Below, one piece after another: positions 13,138-25,900 of a DNA stretch of 64,000 nucleotides (its first letter is position 1; each line of letters opens with the position of its first letter). The notes below the pieces were generated by a model. The model was given only the letters and a program-made list of their open reading frames with translations. It was not told the origin of the DNA and did not search any database. This stretch comes from Berberis thunbergii. Its lineage: Eukaryota > Streptophyta > Magnoliopsida > Ranunculales > Berberidaceae. Where the stretch lies: positions 62,001 to 126,000 of the forward strand of contig QNQO01000814.1 in NCBI GenBank assembly GCA_003290165.1, in the 5' to 3' direction. The position numbers were made by a program, and so were the translations under genes.

Positions 13138-13280
13138 AAGTATCATAATCCAATTTGTAATCAGATGACATGTCACTGCACCTGCAGTAAAAGTATCTTT
13201 ATACAAAGATGACAGTTTGACGCCCACTGAATAATTTTTTTCCAATAAGGTTCTCAATGACTGCAGCAGCACGTCTTGAC

Positions 13281-15275
13281 CTGTTAAAAGAAAAAGCAAA
13301 GGAATGACATTCATACTATTGAGTCTTGAGTAAATGGTGGAAAATAACATCTCGATAATCTAAGTTCAAGCACAAAATTTTGCATGTCATCAGTCCAGTT
13401 GACATAACAAAACCTGCATAACTTATGTTGTGAAAGCATGTGTTTTTTTGTGACATCATAGACACATTACACGAACCTCATTTATCGTACAGTACACAAA
13501 AACAAACAAGCAAGTTTATATAATAAGTGTGAACCCTCAAGGATGCTGTAAACCAAACATTTGCCAAATGAAGGGACATTGTTTCTACAGCTAACATGCT
13601 AATGGTGTTTCCTAGAGAAGCCAAGTAAAATCCCGAGTAATATTGAGTGGTCACTAATGTGTTCAAACTCGAAAGAGGAAAAAACTAACACTAACAGTCT
13701 ATGAGAATGCCAAAGACAGACTGACAAAGATAGCCGGTCCCTATATCATATACCATCTCATAATATTTTAAGTTGCATTAACTGAAGTTACTTAAACGCA
13801 ATGAAACAGAATAGTCAGAAGCAGCTCTAATATGTTAGGAATTGTGGAGCAAGGTATTGGTTAAGAAAAACAGTTTATCAGGCTAATGGAAACTGGATGC
13901 TTTCTATTTAGTTTCTGCAATCCCCAATCTTCAGTGATTCATACTAGGACAGAGTGACAGACTATTCCTAGAGTAACAGAGGGAGAAATACTTGTCGCCT
14001 TGGGCAAGTGAACAATCAGTGAGAAGAGGGCATTTTCAAATTGCTATTCTTTGACACAGTGAAATCCAACATGGTGAATTACACATGGATTCGACAACGA
14101 CATCAGTGTGCTGGCAAAATTGCATTAGCTAACTGAATTCAATAAGCTTGATTAATTGTGCTAAAATTTTAACAACGAGAATGCTCTTAAAGATGAAGCT
14201 TGTATGGACTATGAACCTCTACAACGAAATTGGCACCTTAAGCAGAATAACTCCTACAGGGTTAATCTAATGTGTCTTCTCATATATGACCATGTCCACA
14301 TCCCTCTGTTTAGTAGCATTGGAGAAACAAAATGAAATTGTTTTACTTGAAACGTTGCTAGTAATGAAACTAAACTATATTGAGAAAACTAAACCAATCA
14401 ATCAAATTACCCAAAACTGTGGATTTGTTATGAACCGAGCAAATAATCCTACAATGCTTGGCAAAGGCTAATTTCATAACTAACAATCTACCACTCCAAA
14501 TCATCATCCTTGTTCCCCCTCTCTATTCACACTCCTATATACTCATCTTTCAATGTCGAATGATATGGAATCGTTATGATACGGGAATCGAATACACAAA
14601 TGTTCAATCACCATACCAATTCAAATTCACATTATACAACCAGAAACGGAAGGGAAAATAAAAACAAGAAAACAAATGAAGTTCATTCCAAAACCCTAAC
14701 CTTTGTTTCTAGAATCTCCCTCGAACGCAGCAAGACAAATTGATTGATTAGCAATGTTCGATGGATTAGAGACGGAATGTGCTGTTCATCAGTAAGTCAG
14801 CGAGATCACACACCACAATCAGTGGCTTTTTTTGAAGTACGCAAAGGAGGAGAGCGAAAGGAGTGGATCTGTAGATCAAGAATCGATGAGGACAAACAGA
14901 AACCCAAGAAAGTGTTGTTAATGGAAATGGAAGCTCTGAAATCAAGAAACCTGAAATGACAGGATTCCAGTCGTGGAATTGAATACTGATTAATAACAGA
15001 GGAGAGGTTATTGAAATTCGACAAGTCAATTGCTTCGAACAATCCTCCTCCTTGTTCTTCTTGCTCTAAAATGGAAAAGAAAAATGGTTAAGGGTTCGGT
15101 ATTGTGTAGTGCAGAGGAGAGGGGTGATACGCAGCTAAGACTTCACGAGTGAGCAACGGCATGCAAAAGGAAAGGGGCAGAATAGCGTGAGTGAGGCAGT
15201 GCTAACCCAATAAGAGGGATATGTGGTACATACGTCAATTTATAAAACTTGGAATTTTGAAGTATTGACCCATTG

Positions 15276-15322
<47 letters not shown>

Positions 15323-15508
15323 GGTTGGCGCTCACTGGTTTATACTTAATTGAGTTTAGTATTCATTTAAAAATTAATTCGGTCTAATACTCAAATTGTA
15401 ACAATCAGTGTAGTTGACTTTCATCGACCGTTTAAATTTTCTTAAAACCCAAAAGTATCATTTACTTATTATGCACATGTCAGGTAAATATCTTTGAAAT
15501 TCATTTAA
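13281..15508. other. upstream part of the transporter locus and spacer
   Basis: Likely holds the missing 5' exon(s), leader and promoter of the minus-strand transporter pseudogene. The minus-strand stretch 15060-14760 is pyrimidine-rich with possible splice sites and looks like a leader exon, but I could not tie it to conserved protein sequence. A (TTA)n microsatellite lies at 15276-15322. Nothing else is recognised. Confidence 0.4.
15276..15322. repeat. (TTA)n microsatellite
   Basis: About fifteen uninterrupted ATT/TTA units. Simple repeat without further meaning that I can see. Confidence 0.95.
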
Positions 15509-15830
15509 AGGTGTGTTTGGTTGCATGAAATTCTATGTCATGAGAATTCATGAGGAAACCCCTACATTTTAAGATATATTGATATATCACTCCACATCTA
15601 TCATTCGATCACCATTTGATTTTGTGATTAATGGGAAAGTACCATGAACATGAGAATCTCACTCCTTGGTCCCCAAAGGCATGTGATTTTCATGTTTAAG
15701 AAACTTTCATTCCCACCATTGATCACAAAACCAAATGGTAAATGTGAAATGATACATCAATTTAACCTAAAATGTAGAGATTCCCTTATGAATTCTTATA
15801 ACATAAAATTTCATGCAACCAAACACACTC
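15509..15830. mobile_element. Tourist-like MITE (PIF/Harbinger), copy 1
   Basis: 322-bp element with long inverted ends. The left begins AGGTGTGTTTGGTTGCATG and the right ends with its near complement CATGCAACCAAACACACTC. It is flanked by TAA on both sides (15506-15508 and 15831-15833), the 3-bp target duplication of PIF/Harbinger elements. A second copy of the same family lies at 43820-44120. Confidence 0.85.
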
Positions 15831-16314
15831 TAAGAGCATGGATATTGACAAACTTTGAGAGATGACCAAATAGTCATGGTTTAAAAAAAAAAAAAACTAT
15901 TTCCTTCACTTATTTCTTAAACATCTTCCAGCTCATCCATCTAATCATTTCCAAAACCAACAATCCAACTAACTCTTTCCTAATAACTCCTTCCCTATAA
16001 CCACCACCTCACGCTCAATTGAACCACCGCCACATTCAATTGCATAAAACATCACCATAACAACAATGACGACACGTCGATGGAGTCTTTAATCTTGCAA
16101 CATGAACAAATCGAGGTAGTAAGTTTGGAACTTTCAAGCTGATATCAGGAATCCAATCCTCAATCTACATCGACTTGCGTCTAATCGTCTCATACCCATC
16201 ATTCCTGCATCAAATCTCCCACCTTTTGATATGCTCCTTCTTCTTCGCAACCCCATTCAGTCTCTTATGCGGTGTCCCTTACACGACTCTGCCCATAGCC
16301 ACAGTCCTCTCCAT
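15831..16314. other. spacer between MITE and hAT relic
   Basis: AT-rich, then C-rich sequence. The open frame at 16175-16363 has no recognisable domain and runs into the G-tract of the neighbouring element. Nothing supported here. Confidence 0.3.
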
Positions 16315-16416
16315 CAGTGACGGAGCCAGGATTTTTGTTGAGGGGGGGGGGGGGGCGGAGTGATGTCATAATTAATTAAATATGATAAATATAATATAAA
16401 AATTAGTTACTTTAAC

Positions 16417-16450
<34 letters not shown>

Positions 16451-16771
16451 CTTGAACAAGACATAAATAACTATACAAAACTTCATCTAATCTAATAAAA
16501 GATTTTCATTCAAAAAAATGATGAAGACCACTTTGGATATACAAAATAGAGTTCTATAATTTGAACTTTTACATATCTACATCCATGAATACCAAAAAAC
16601 TCTATCTCCCCCCTCCCCCTCCCCAGTTAGAATAAAAAAAATATTACAACTGGCTTCGATGTGTTTTCATACCCTGAAATCGTTTCATGATTGCTTCGTT
16701 GTCAATGCCATCAAAAACTTCATTTTCAATATACGTAACTAAACAATCATTTATCCAATCATCTCACTTCG
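16315..16771 (-). pseudogene. 3' end of an hAT transposon with transposase C-terminus
   Basis: The element end CAGTGACGGAGCC lies at 16315, followed by a G-run at about 16341-16354. On the minus strand about 16765-16630 encodes DWINDCLVTYIENEVFDGID, then NEAIMKRFQGMKT and a stop. This is the extreme C-terminus typical of the plant hAT transposases that carry a TTF-type zinc finger. The rest of the transposase is missing because the retrotransposon LTR begins at about 16772. An isolated opposite-type end, GGCTCCGCCCCTG, occurs at 17394-17412 inside another element and may be a separate relic. Confidence 0.7.
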
Positions 16772-16874
16772 CCTGTTGAGTATAAAATCTATTTGTCAAA
16801 TAAATATTGCCATCATCCTATCTATTGTCACGTCATGGAGACAACACCCCTTTGATGAAATCTGTCATGGAGAC

Positions 16875-17833
16875 TAGGGGTGAGCACGGGACGGGATGGG
16901 ACGAGATATACCCATCTCTATCCCATCCCGTTCATATGGGATCGGGATGGGAAAAACCCCATCCCGACCTCGTCCCATCCCAAATGGGTTCGGGACGAGA
17001 TCAGCGTGTTGTCTGTGACTGCTGCGAAAATTATCATCATATAAGAGCGTGAAAAATAATTTTCTTATAATTAGATATAAATGTGGCATGCAAATATAAT
17101 GGTAGCCACTAAATCCCCTAACAATGAAGTCGAGTGGGCTGACATTTAGAAAATGACATGATAAATGGGACCCACTAAGAGTATTGTGTCTTTGTGATGG
17201 CCTCCCAACTGATTTTAGAATTTCATTACTGTGGGAAACAAAATTCATGGTTCCTTAACAAAATGACATTTCATCTTTTGTTAGGGAAGAAATATAGACC
17301 TATTGGTGGTGCTCTAACATATTCATAATGGTTTACCATCAATACATATATTGTAATTAAAACAAATTATTTTTACAGCCTGGGGCATCTCAAATTCTTG
17401 GCTCCGCCCCTGAATGTTCCATTCTGAATATGTATTACTCAGTTAATTGTTATTTTTCATCTTCACCTGGGTATTATCAATATTTGGAAGTTAAATAATT
17501 GGAGTTACTTTTATTGGGAATCCAAGCAACAGTCTGCTATCTTTATCTTGCTTAATGAATATTTATTTTTTGAAGTAACATTTATGTTACCACTGCAAAC
17601 ACCATGAGTTTCTGTCAATCATCTGTACGTTTATATGAATAAAAATATTAATAATAAATATTAAAAATTAGCTCGGGACGTGACAGGATTGGCGGGATTG
17701 AAAATCTTTATCCTATCCCATCTCATTCTAGATCGGGATGAATTATTCAATCCCATTAAGACCCGAAAAAATCGGGACGAGACGGATCGGGATCGGGATC
17801 GGGATCGCGGGATGGGATGGGATGCCCACCCTA
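16875..17833. mobile_element. non-autonomous hAT element with GGGATCGGGAT-rich ends
   Basis: 959-bp insert in the 5' LTR. It starts TAGGGGTGAGCACGGG and ends TGCCCACCCTA, which are imperfect inverted ends. The 8-mer ATGGAGAC flanks it exactly at 16867-16874 and 17834-17841, the hAT target size. The subterminal parts are rich in CGGGATGGGAT variants and their complements. No transposase is present. Confidence 0.85.
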
Positions 17834-17955
17834 ATGGAGACAACACCCCTTTGATGAAATATTGATGAAATCTTGTTTTACTGTTGATGGAGACATCACC
17901 CCTTTGATGAAATCTTGTTTGACCATTTTATCCCATGTTCATGTACAGTGGATCC

Positions 17956-19571
17956 TGATGGAGATTTTATTAACCTAAATTAATAAGTTAATAAACCCTA
18001 TTTGTAATACAGCAAGTGCACGACTGTCTAACTAGTAGACAGTGGCAAATACAGGTCAATCCCACGAGGATTGACATACAATCGAATTCTAAGACTTATT
18101 TGAACTAATTTCTAGTTGGGGGTTGCAGCAGATGTAAAGTACTTAAATTAAGAGACTAAATTGACAACTAAAATTAAACTCATAGGATGATAAGAGATGA
18201 GACCGAGACATCGAATTCACCACAGGTTCTTCGAGATTTGTGTAATCCAAATTATTGTTTTCAAGAATTAACATGACTAACCCACAATTGACTTCGGCAA
18301 AGGTGTAAACCCCTAGCATTGCGTGTATTCTTACGGCATACACAATCACAGGTTTATTTTAACTAATTCTAAACCCCTAGCATTGCATGTCTTCTTACGG
18401 CACACACAATCACAGATTAAGATCAATTGAATAAAGCAGGCTTTAAATATCAATAAAGGGTACTTATAACTATCGACTAGTCTAGATAATTAATCCGGAT
18501 ATAATTGGTGAAAGCAAATTATTGAAACTCCGAAATCAACTGTATTTAAATTTCAAGTATAAAGAAAACAATAAATTCAAATTCAACAAACTCTAGGAAA
18601 CCTCGTGGTTTCATTTTCGCCTCGGCGCGAGGTCTAGAAGATCATGGTGGTGGTGGTCACAGCATCAGTGAAATCCATCTCAGCACAAACGTGCATCCCG
18701 AGAAAGACTGTTGGTGGGCTGTGGTGGCTCTTACAAGATCTTGGGGTGCCAATATCCAACTGTTTGAAAAACAGTTGGTTCCCGCCAGAAATCGTGCATC
18801 CTCTGCGCATTCGTCTCCAATGAGCCGCGCTCCTTGCGAGCTCTTTCTCTCTCCGAACGACTCTGGTACCTGCAAGAGAGAGAGAGAGAGATGGAAGAAC
18901 AGAGAGAGATGCGATGAGAACAAAAAAAAAGGAGAGAAACAGGGGCGGTGCTCTCTATTTCTGCTCCTGTAGCAGTGGTGGTGTGCGAGCTGATGCGTCG
19001 CTTGCGACGGTGGTCGTGAGAGAGGGAAACAGGAAGGAGGGTCGAGAGATGGCGGTGATGGTGAGGCTTGGCTGATGGTGGAGGACGAGAAGGAGGTGGT
19101 GGTGACGGGATGATCGCACTGCCGGTTCTCCTATCGAGTGAGGATTGCCGGCAGGGTGGCTACGCATGGTGGCTGGAAAATAGAGGAGCAAAACACCCAT
19201 AGGAAAAGAGGGAAGAGATCTCTATGAATGGGAAAGACATAAATAGGGTTCTCTTATTTCCTTGGGCTTGGGTTCTCCAAAAGGCGCTGGGCTTGGGTTT
19301 CTAGATTAGCTTTTTGGGTTTGGGCTTAGGTTAAATTCGTTGGACCTAGATTTATTTGGGTTAAGTATAGATATGTGACCCTCTACTTTGTACCACCGCT
19401 AGAATCAACCAATTGATTATTCCTTAAATTGTCGCCTTAATGTGATTTCATCGTTCACGCTCAAATTCCTACAAAGACATGAAAAAGAAATAATTAGAAT
19501 AAAATATAATAATCAAAACACTAACATATATAAATTAATGGATATTTTATGTAATAATTACGTGAATATCA
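17956..19571 (+). mobile_element. solo LTR (family S), plus orientation
   Basis: 1,616-bp sequence beginning TGATGGAGATTTTATTAACC and ending CGTGAATATCA, so it has TG...CA ends. The 5-mer GATCC flanks both sides (17951-17955 and 19572-19576). A homologous copy in opposite orientation is at 30019-31833. No primer-binding site or coding domain is present, so I read both as solo LTRs rather than complete elements. It interrupts the 5' LTR of the Ty3/gypsy element and is therefore younger than it. A GA-rich tract lies near 18870-18900. Confidence 0.85.
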
Positions 19572-21455
19572 GATCCCATGTTCTTGAAAGTGGATCTCAT
19601 TTTACTGTTTTATCCCATGTTCGTGTACAGTGGATCCCATGTTACTGTTTTATCCCATGTTCATGTACAATGGATCCCACCTTACAAATTTACTTCTTAT
19701 AAATTTACGGTGTTTCCACCTTAAAATTTTACTTCTCAACATCCCATCTTACCATCATTGTCAGATTTCACCTCATTCAAATGTATTATATATTGTAAGA
19801 GAGAGAGAATACTTGTGTACTATTATCATTCTCCATAATAAGTAGCTTCTAATACGAAATTTACTTTTATTTATTTAAACTAAATTATGGATGAGGTACG
19901 GTTCTTGATATGGTACCGTGATGATAATGTTTATTGATTTGAAAAAAAAGGTGTTGTTGAAATATTCTTTGTTACGCGAATTATCAAAATTTGAGTGTAC
20001 ATATTGGAATAAATAATATGTTTGAAGTCAAATTATTTAAATATTCATATTTTAAAATTTAGCGATAGACATTTATGAATTTATTTGAAATGTGGAATCG
20101 GTGACTTTATGAGTTGGATGAAGTCTGGCTACCAATACAAATTGGATGGATGATTTGATTTAGGGCTAGTTCAAATGCTAGGCCTAATGAAGGTTAATTT
20201 GGGCTTTGCATTCATACAACAAAATATTTCAATCATTCCCTTAAATACTTCAAATTAATTAATATAGTTAAAGTGTTTCTATACTGTATGTGTTCATATG
20301 TGGTGTGTTAGGTGTCACAACATTTGATCGTTAAGGGTTTAATTTATATTAGAGACATTACAGTTTGTTTTTTATTTAGATAATTTAATAATGAAACTAT
20401 AATTTAATAGTGAGAATTAGTTGATTTTTTTGTGCTCTTTTCCACGACTCCAAAAAAAATGTGAAAAAAAAAGAAAGGGAGAATTTTTTGTATGCAGACT
20501 TGCTTGTATACGTGTGATATAATTTTGGGTATGCAAAATTGTTTGCATATCGGTACGCTATTCCATGTGAGTTCGGTAGTACGTGTAGTATTTAGGAAAT
20601 ACTTGCCAGGTATCGAACTTTGGGTGAGATGACAGGACACTCGATGTGGCACCCCACTTGGGTCATGTACCCTCCGAGTGGCTTCGATGGCAAGGGAAAC
20701 ACACTTGGGTGAGGTGTGTTCAGCACAGGAGGAGAGTGCAATAGTGGAAAAGAAACTAAGAATTAAGAAAAATAAAGAAAACCTTGAATTGATCATAACA
20801 TGAAAATGTGCATGGATTATTTTAGCATGTATTAGGTTAGCCTTGAAGGAAGAAATTAACAGCTCATTCGATTCTTGAATGAGAATTACCTTTCTTCCTT
20901 AAGGTGAAATGCATATTTTTTTACGAATTTTGTATCGTTTTACAAATTGGGGTGCGTTCTTAATGAGTGTAGCCCCAGAGACTTATTAGGGTTAATTGAA
21001 GTACAAATGTGGTATCAGCTGCGTGGCGATAGCTGAGGATTCGACACATTTTGTTAGATCTTTCCTAAGTAATGAGATGTGGGGATTAGTTATTAATGCT
21101 TGGATGTTTGAGTCAGAGATTTATTTGGGGATTGATTAATGTAATTTTTTATGATTTATATTGTTGCTTGGGTGTATAATTGTGGACCTCGTTTTGAGAG
21201 GAAGAATTTTGAGGAAAGTTATTATTTTATTTATTGCCTCATGACTGTACCATTTAATTTGTTTCATTCGTGCCTTAATATTTGGACAATCTATTAATTT
21301 ATGTTGTTTAAAAATCGGGGCATGACACTTTGGTATCAGAGCATTTGGTTAGCCTAAATCTAGGGTAGGTCTAAGTGATCCTCGAAAGTGTGGAAATGGG
21401 ATTATGAACGTTTAGATTATTGAGTATTAACGATTATTTATTTTCGCTTGAAAGT

Positions 21456-22990
21456 AATGGCAAACACTCAATCGAATGGTGCCAATGGGAAGAATGGTGA
21501 TAATGGGCAGAATAACACTAATGGGCCAAGCGATTCGAATGATAAGGGGGGAATCCTTACTTGGTTTAGATGGATGTGGGAGCTATGATGACGTAACTTT
21601 TGCAGGTTGTGCAGAACAACCATCAGGATAATTAGGGTTGAATAAAAAACCGACCAAATCGATCAAAACCGAATTGATTGGTTCGGTTTAAATTCGGTTC
21701 GGATCAGTTTTGATTTTAAAAAATTCAAAACCGAAGTGGTCGGTTCAGTTTTCGATTTCTATGTGATTTTAACCGACCAAATATATATAATAAATAATAT
21801 ACATTTTATATAAAAATTTCATAATATGTTTAAAATAGTCAGTCGGTTCGATTTTATTTCGGTTTTGGTTCGATTTTAGTCCGTTCAGTTTGGTTACGGT
21901 ATGCATAAATTAGAATCGGTTCGATTTCAGATCGGTATTGTTAATGGCCGGTTTGGTTTGAAAATTTTAAAACTGACCAAGGATAATCATGGTGACCCGT
22001 TTGCCAGGAGAAATAGGAGTTTGGGAACCTAGACGGTCAGAGGTTTAATGGAGAGATTGGACCTATTGCAGCTAAGAAGTGGATTTGCAAGTGTGAAACC
22101 GTATTCAATAGGATGCAAATGACCGAGGTGCAAAAACATGAATTAGCTACTCATAATTGGGATGGTGATGCCAGGTATTGCTGGGATTCTATCGAGGAGA
22201 GTATGGATACGACTGTTATGACTTGGGAAACTTTCAAGTCCAAATTTGACAGTCAGTTTGTACCTGAAGCTGTGAAATCTCAGCTAGCTGCAGAGTTCCT
22301 TAGTTTGATGAAATGTACAAAGTCAGTGACCGAATATGTGAATAAATTCAATGAGTTGACTCAGTATGCTCCATACTTGGTTGATACTACTGCCAAGAAG
22401 AATTAGAAGTTTATCAAGGGTTTGGGTCATTATTTATCAAAGTCACTTTTACCCTTTGATAAAGAAAATTTCGATAGAGTTTTAGACTTAGCTCTCAAGT
22501 TCGAAGAGCAAGGCGTTGTTTTTCGAGAGGCTAAGGAAAAGAGCAGGGGAGGTGAGTCATCTAGAAACTCGGGTTCGTCTGGGAATCGTGAGCAGAACGG
22601 GTATAAGCCTTATGATCAGAATCATTGAGGACCTGGATTTCAGTATAGCTGAGGTTCTAATTTGGAGATCAGTTTCAACAGAGGCCCAAGAGAGGAGTTG
22701 AGTCCCAAGGAGGTTTCAAGCCGCAGGGTGGCTTCAGGCCCCAAGGGCAGCAGTGGCAGAGACCGACATTTCAGAACCAGGGCCCACAAGGCCCGTATCA
22801 GCAACCTCGACCTCAGGCACCTGCAACACCACAAGGGCAGGCTCCCACTAATAGGTTATGCTATAGATGTAACTGGCCAGGGCATCTCATTCGTGATTGT
22901 CCCAATGGGCGAGGTGCTCCGAGGGGTAGGCAGGCCCCACCAGTTTCAACACGTGCATTTGCGTTTTACCAAGGCAAGAGAATGTTGAAG
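21456..22990 (+). pseudogene. gag of the first Ty3/gypsy element
   Basis: Nucleocapsid-type polyprotein, broken. A start at 21456 (MANTQSNG) is soon followed by stops and then by a miniature transposon at 21633-21979. The retrotransposon gag domain runs from about 22110 to 22500 (WETFKSKFDSQFVPEAVKSQ, then MKCTKSVTEYVNKFNELTQY), with a stop at 22406. A CCHC zinc knuckle, CYRCNWPGHLIRDC, is encoded at about 22859-22900 in another frame. Stops and frame changes exclude a functional product. Confidence 0.85.
21633..21979. mobile_element. hAT-type MITE within gag
   Basis: 347-bp insert starting TAGGGTTGAATAAAAAACCG and ending AAAACTGACCA. It is flanked by an exact 8-bp duplication AGGATAAT (21625-21632 and 21980-21987). 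The interior repeats GGTTCGGTTT/AAACCGAACC-type words on both strands. The terminal inverted repeat is weak, so assignment to hAT rests mainly on the 8-bp duplication and on likeness to the element at 42433-42944. Confidence 0.75.
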
Positions 22991-22999
22991 GTATCACTA

Positions 23000-25900
23000 T
23001 TCAGTTTCCCTTGCGAGTATTATTTGATTTTGGTGCTTCTCATTCTTTTATTTCTCTTCGAATGGTAGAAAAAAAATCTTAAAACTATGCCACTTATCAA
23101 ACCTGTATGTGTTGAGACACTCATAGGAGGCACTATCACATTATCAGAGCAATGTAGAAATTTTGAGATCTCTTTAATGGGTCGAAAACTTGTCGCGGTT
23201 TTGATAGTTATGAATTTTGAGAGTTTTCATGTTATTCTTGCGATGGATTGGTTGGGTAAAAACTATGTTACTATAGATTGTGCCGCGATGACCGTTTTGA
23301 TAGATACACCAGGGTTGCCGCGAGTTAGTCATGTTTGTGAACCTTGTGGGAACTCCATAATGACGAGCACTCTATACTTTATTGATATACCAGAGAAACA
23401 TATTAGCGTGGTTGAGGTAGTGAAAGATTATGTAGATGTAATCCAGGATATTTCCGATCTACCACCCAAGAGAGAAGTCGAATTTCGAATTGACTTGTTG
23501 CTTAGGCAACACCGATTTTGAAAGCTGCATATCGATTGGCTCTTAAGCAGTTGGATTAAATGAAAGTCCAACTAGAGGAATTACTCCAGAAGGGGTAATA
23601 AATTTCACTCGTATGTTTTTAATTATAATAGTATATATATATGCATATTGGTGAGTAACTATATGGTTAATCCTTTGAGGTGTGTATACTTAGGTTTATT
23701 CGACCAAGTAATTCTCCATGGGGTGCGCCTGCTATCTTTGTTTATAAGAATGATGGTACTTTAAGTATGTGTGTCAACTATAGAGAACTAAATAAGGTGA
23801 CCATAAAAAATAAATACCTTATTTCGAGGATAGATGATTTGTTAGATCAGTTGAAAGGGGCGATTGTATTTTCATAGTTGGATTTGAGGATTGGGTACCA
23901 TCAGATGGGTGTTGAAGAACAGAGCATACCTCAGACAGCGTTTCGGACTCGGTATGGGTTATATGAATTTCCTGTCATGCCCTTTAGATTGACCAATGCT
24001 CCTGCTTTCTTTATGGATTTGATGAACCGTATTTTTTGCCCATACCTTGATAAATTTGTTATCATTTTCATTGATGATATTATGGTATATTCCCGAAACA
24101 TGGAGAACCATCGAGAGCATTTGAAAGTAGTGTTGCAGACTTTAAGAGATCACAAGCTGTATGCTAAATTTAGTAAGTGCCACTTTTGGGAAAAAAAAAG
24201 GTGAGATTTCTTGGGCATGTGATTTCTAGGGAAGGGATAGCGGTCGATCCTGACAAAGTTGCAACAGTTAAAAATGGAAACAACCCACTAATGCCAGTGA
24301 AATTTGGAGTTTCTTAGGGTTGGCTGGATATTATAGAAGGTTTATTGAAAAAATTTCGTTGATTGCAACACCTTTGACGAGTCTGACTTGAAAGGATGTC
24401 AAGTTTATATGAAGTAAGGACTGTGAAACTGCATTTCAAGAGTTGAAGCAAAGGTTTACTACAGCTCCAATTTTAATCATTCCAACTCGTGGCAAAAAGT
24501 TGGTGGTGTTTACAGATGCTAGCGAAACAGGTTTGGGATGTGTTTTGATGCAAGATCAAAAAGTAGTTTCTTACGCATCTAGGCAATTAAAGCCACACAA
24601 GAGGTGATATGCTACGCATGATTTGGAATTAGCAGCAGTAGTTTTCGCTTTAAAAATATGAGGATATTATTTGTATGGAGAGAAATTTGAGTTGTATACT
24701 GATCACAAAAGCTTAAAGTATCAATTTTCACAACGGGATTAACAAAGGTGGATGGAGTTCATTAGTAGTTATGATTTTGAAATCCTTTATCATCCAGGCA
24801 ATGGGAATGTGGTGGCGGATGCCCTTAGCAGGTAACATAGTGTGTTGACCGCTCTTATGGTGCAAGAGTAGAAGATTCTCGAGGTCATTGCAGCTCATGG
24901 TGTTTTGACTATTTTGCATACTAGGGGAGTTTATCTTTGTAGTTTGACAGTGAAACCTACCCTTATTACTCAGGTCATTTCAGTGCAACACACTGACCCA
25001 TTCCTCATGAACAAAATAAATGATTTGATAGTTGATACGTTGGATGACTGACTGCCCTACTGATTGGTCAGTTGACATAGATGGAGGATTCCAATTTCAT
25101 GGTAGACTTTGTGTACCGAATATTTCGGCGTTAAAAAAGGAGATTATGGATGAGGCACATCGTTCTAGATTTACTATTCATCCAGGGGGTACAAAGATGT
25201 ATCATGATTTGAGAATAAGTTTTTGGTGGGAAGGCATGAAACAAGATGTTGAGGAATATGTCTTTCACTGTTTCACTTGTCAGCAAGTGAAAGCGGAACA
25301 CCCGAGGCCTTTTGGTTTATTGCAGCCTCTAAAAATACCCATGTGGAAGTGAGAACACATTTCTATGGATTATGTTGATGGTTTACCTAGATCTTGGAGG
25401 GGTAATGAGTCAATTTGGGTTATTGTTGACCGTTTGACTAAGTGTGCACATTTTATCTCCGTTGGTGCATCTCGTAATACCGACAAGTTGGTTGCTATGT
25501 ATATCCGAGAAGTGGTAAGGTTGCACGGTGTTCCTATTACCATTGTTTCAGATAGAGATCCATTGTTTACATCTGCATTTTGGGGAAGTTTCCAATGTGC
25601 TTTGGGTACTACCTTGGCTATGAGCATTGCGTATCATCCACAGACTGACGGGCAGACTGAGCGGGTAAATAAAATTTTGGAGGATATGTTGTGAGTTTGC
25701 ATCATGGATTTTTGTGGTAGTTTGGAGGATCATTTACCGTTGGTGGAGTTCTCATACAATAAGAGTTATCAATCGAGCATTGGCATGACACCCTTTGAAG
25801 CTTTGTGTGGTAGGTCGTGTAGATCTCCTAGTTGTTGGGTAGAGGTAGGTGATACAATATTGTTAGGGCAGAGATTGTTAGAGAGACTGCAGGGAAGATT

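Larger units (their letters stand above)
9256..13280 (-). pseudogene. GONST-type Golgi GDP-sugar transporter, disrupted
   Basis: Relic of a nucleotide-sugar transporter of the GONST1/GONST2 group (drug/metabolite transporter superfamily; imports GDP-mannose into the Golgi in Arabidopsis). Minus-strand exons, from 5': 13280-13205 (SRRAAAVIE...); about 12073-11918 (SLLSGVAYYISSCSMILLNK); 11802-11663 (VWIPVNVIFIGMLVTGMY); 11557-11428 (LKYINIAMVTILKNVTNI); 10763-10665 (SALSGGITDLSF); an exon from 10384 (LNEVSMVLLNNALSLPF) interrupted at 10239; one ending at 9693 (ATASGLLGLSISFTSMWF); 9496-9400; and 9299-9256 (AGVIFAKAKIS, stop). Damage: a TGA replaces the conserved Trp of GEW near 10247; one base is missing in the A-run at 9720-9723; another is missing at 9460/9461; and a TRIM sits in the exon at 9895-10238. 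The first exon lies upstream and is not identified. Splicing on both sides of 9850 is uncertain. Confidence 0.85.
16772..21327 (+). repeat. 5' LTR of the first Ty3/gypsy element, interrupted
   Basis: Matches the 3' LTR in pieces: 16772-16874, 17834-17955 and 19572-21327. The gaps are an hAT element (16875-17833) and a solo LTR (17956-19571). It ends GGGGCATGACA at 21327, just before the primer-binding site. A minus-strand open frame of 130 codons at 20404-20796, with a signal-peptide-like start, is partly repeated in the 3' LTR (27782-28030). It is best read as chance within the LTR. Confidence 0.85.

Noticed and set aside
13478..13666. minus-strand frame as a transporter exon
   Set aside because: It has no similarity to the known N-terminal part of GONST proteins and lacks convincing splice sites.
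20404..20796. 130-codon minus-strand frame with a signal-peptide-like start
   Set aside because: It lies within the LTR of the first Ty3/gypsy element. The 3' LTR copy keeps the start but diverges in frame, so I see no sign of selection.
21331..21342. possible tRNA-derived gene
   Set aside because: Only a 12-base match to the tRNA-Met 3' end, which is a retrotransposon primer-binding site.
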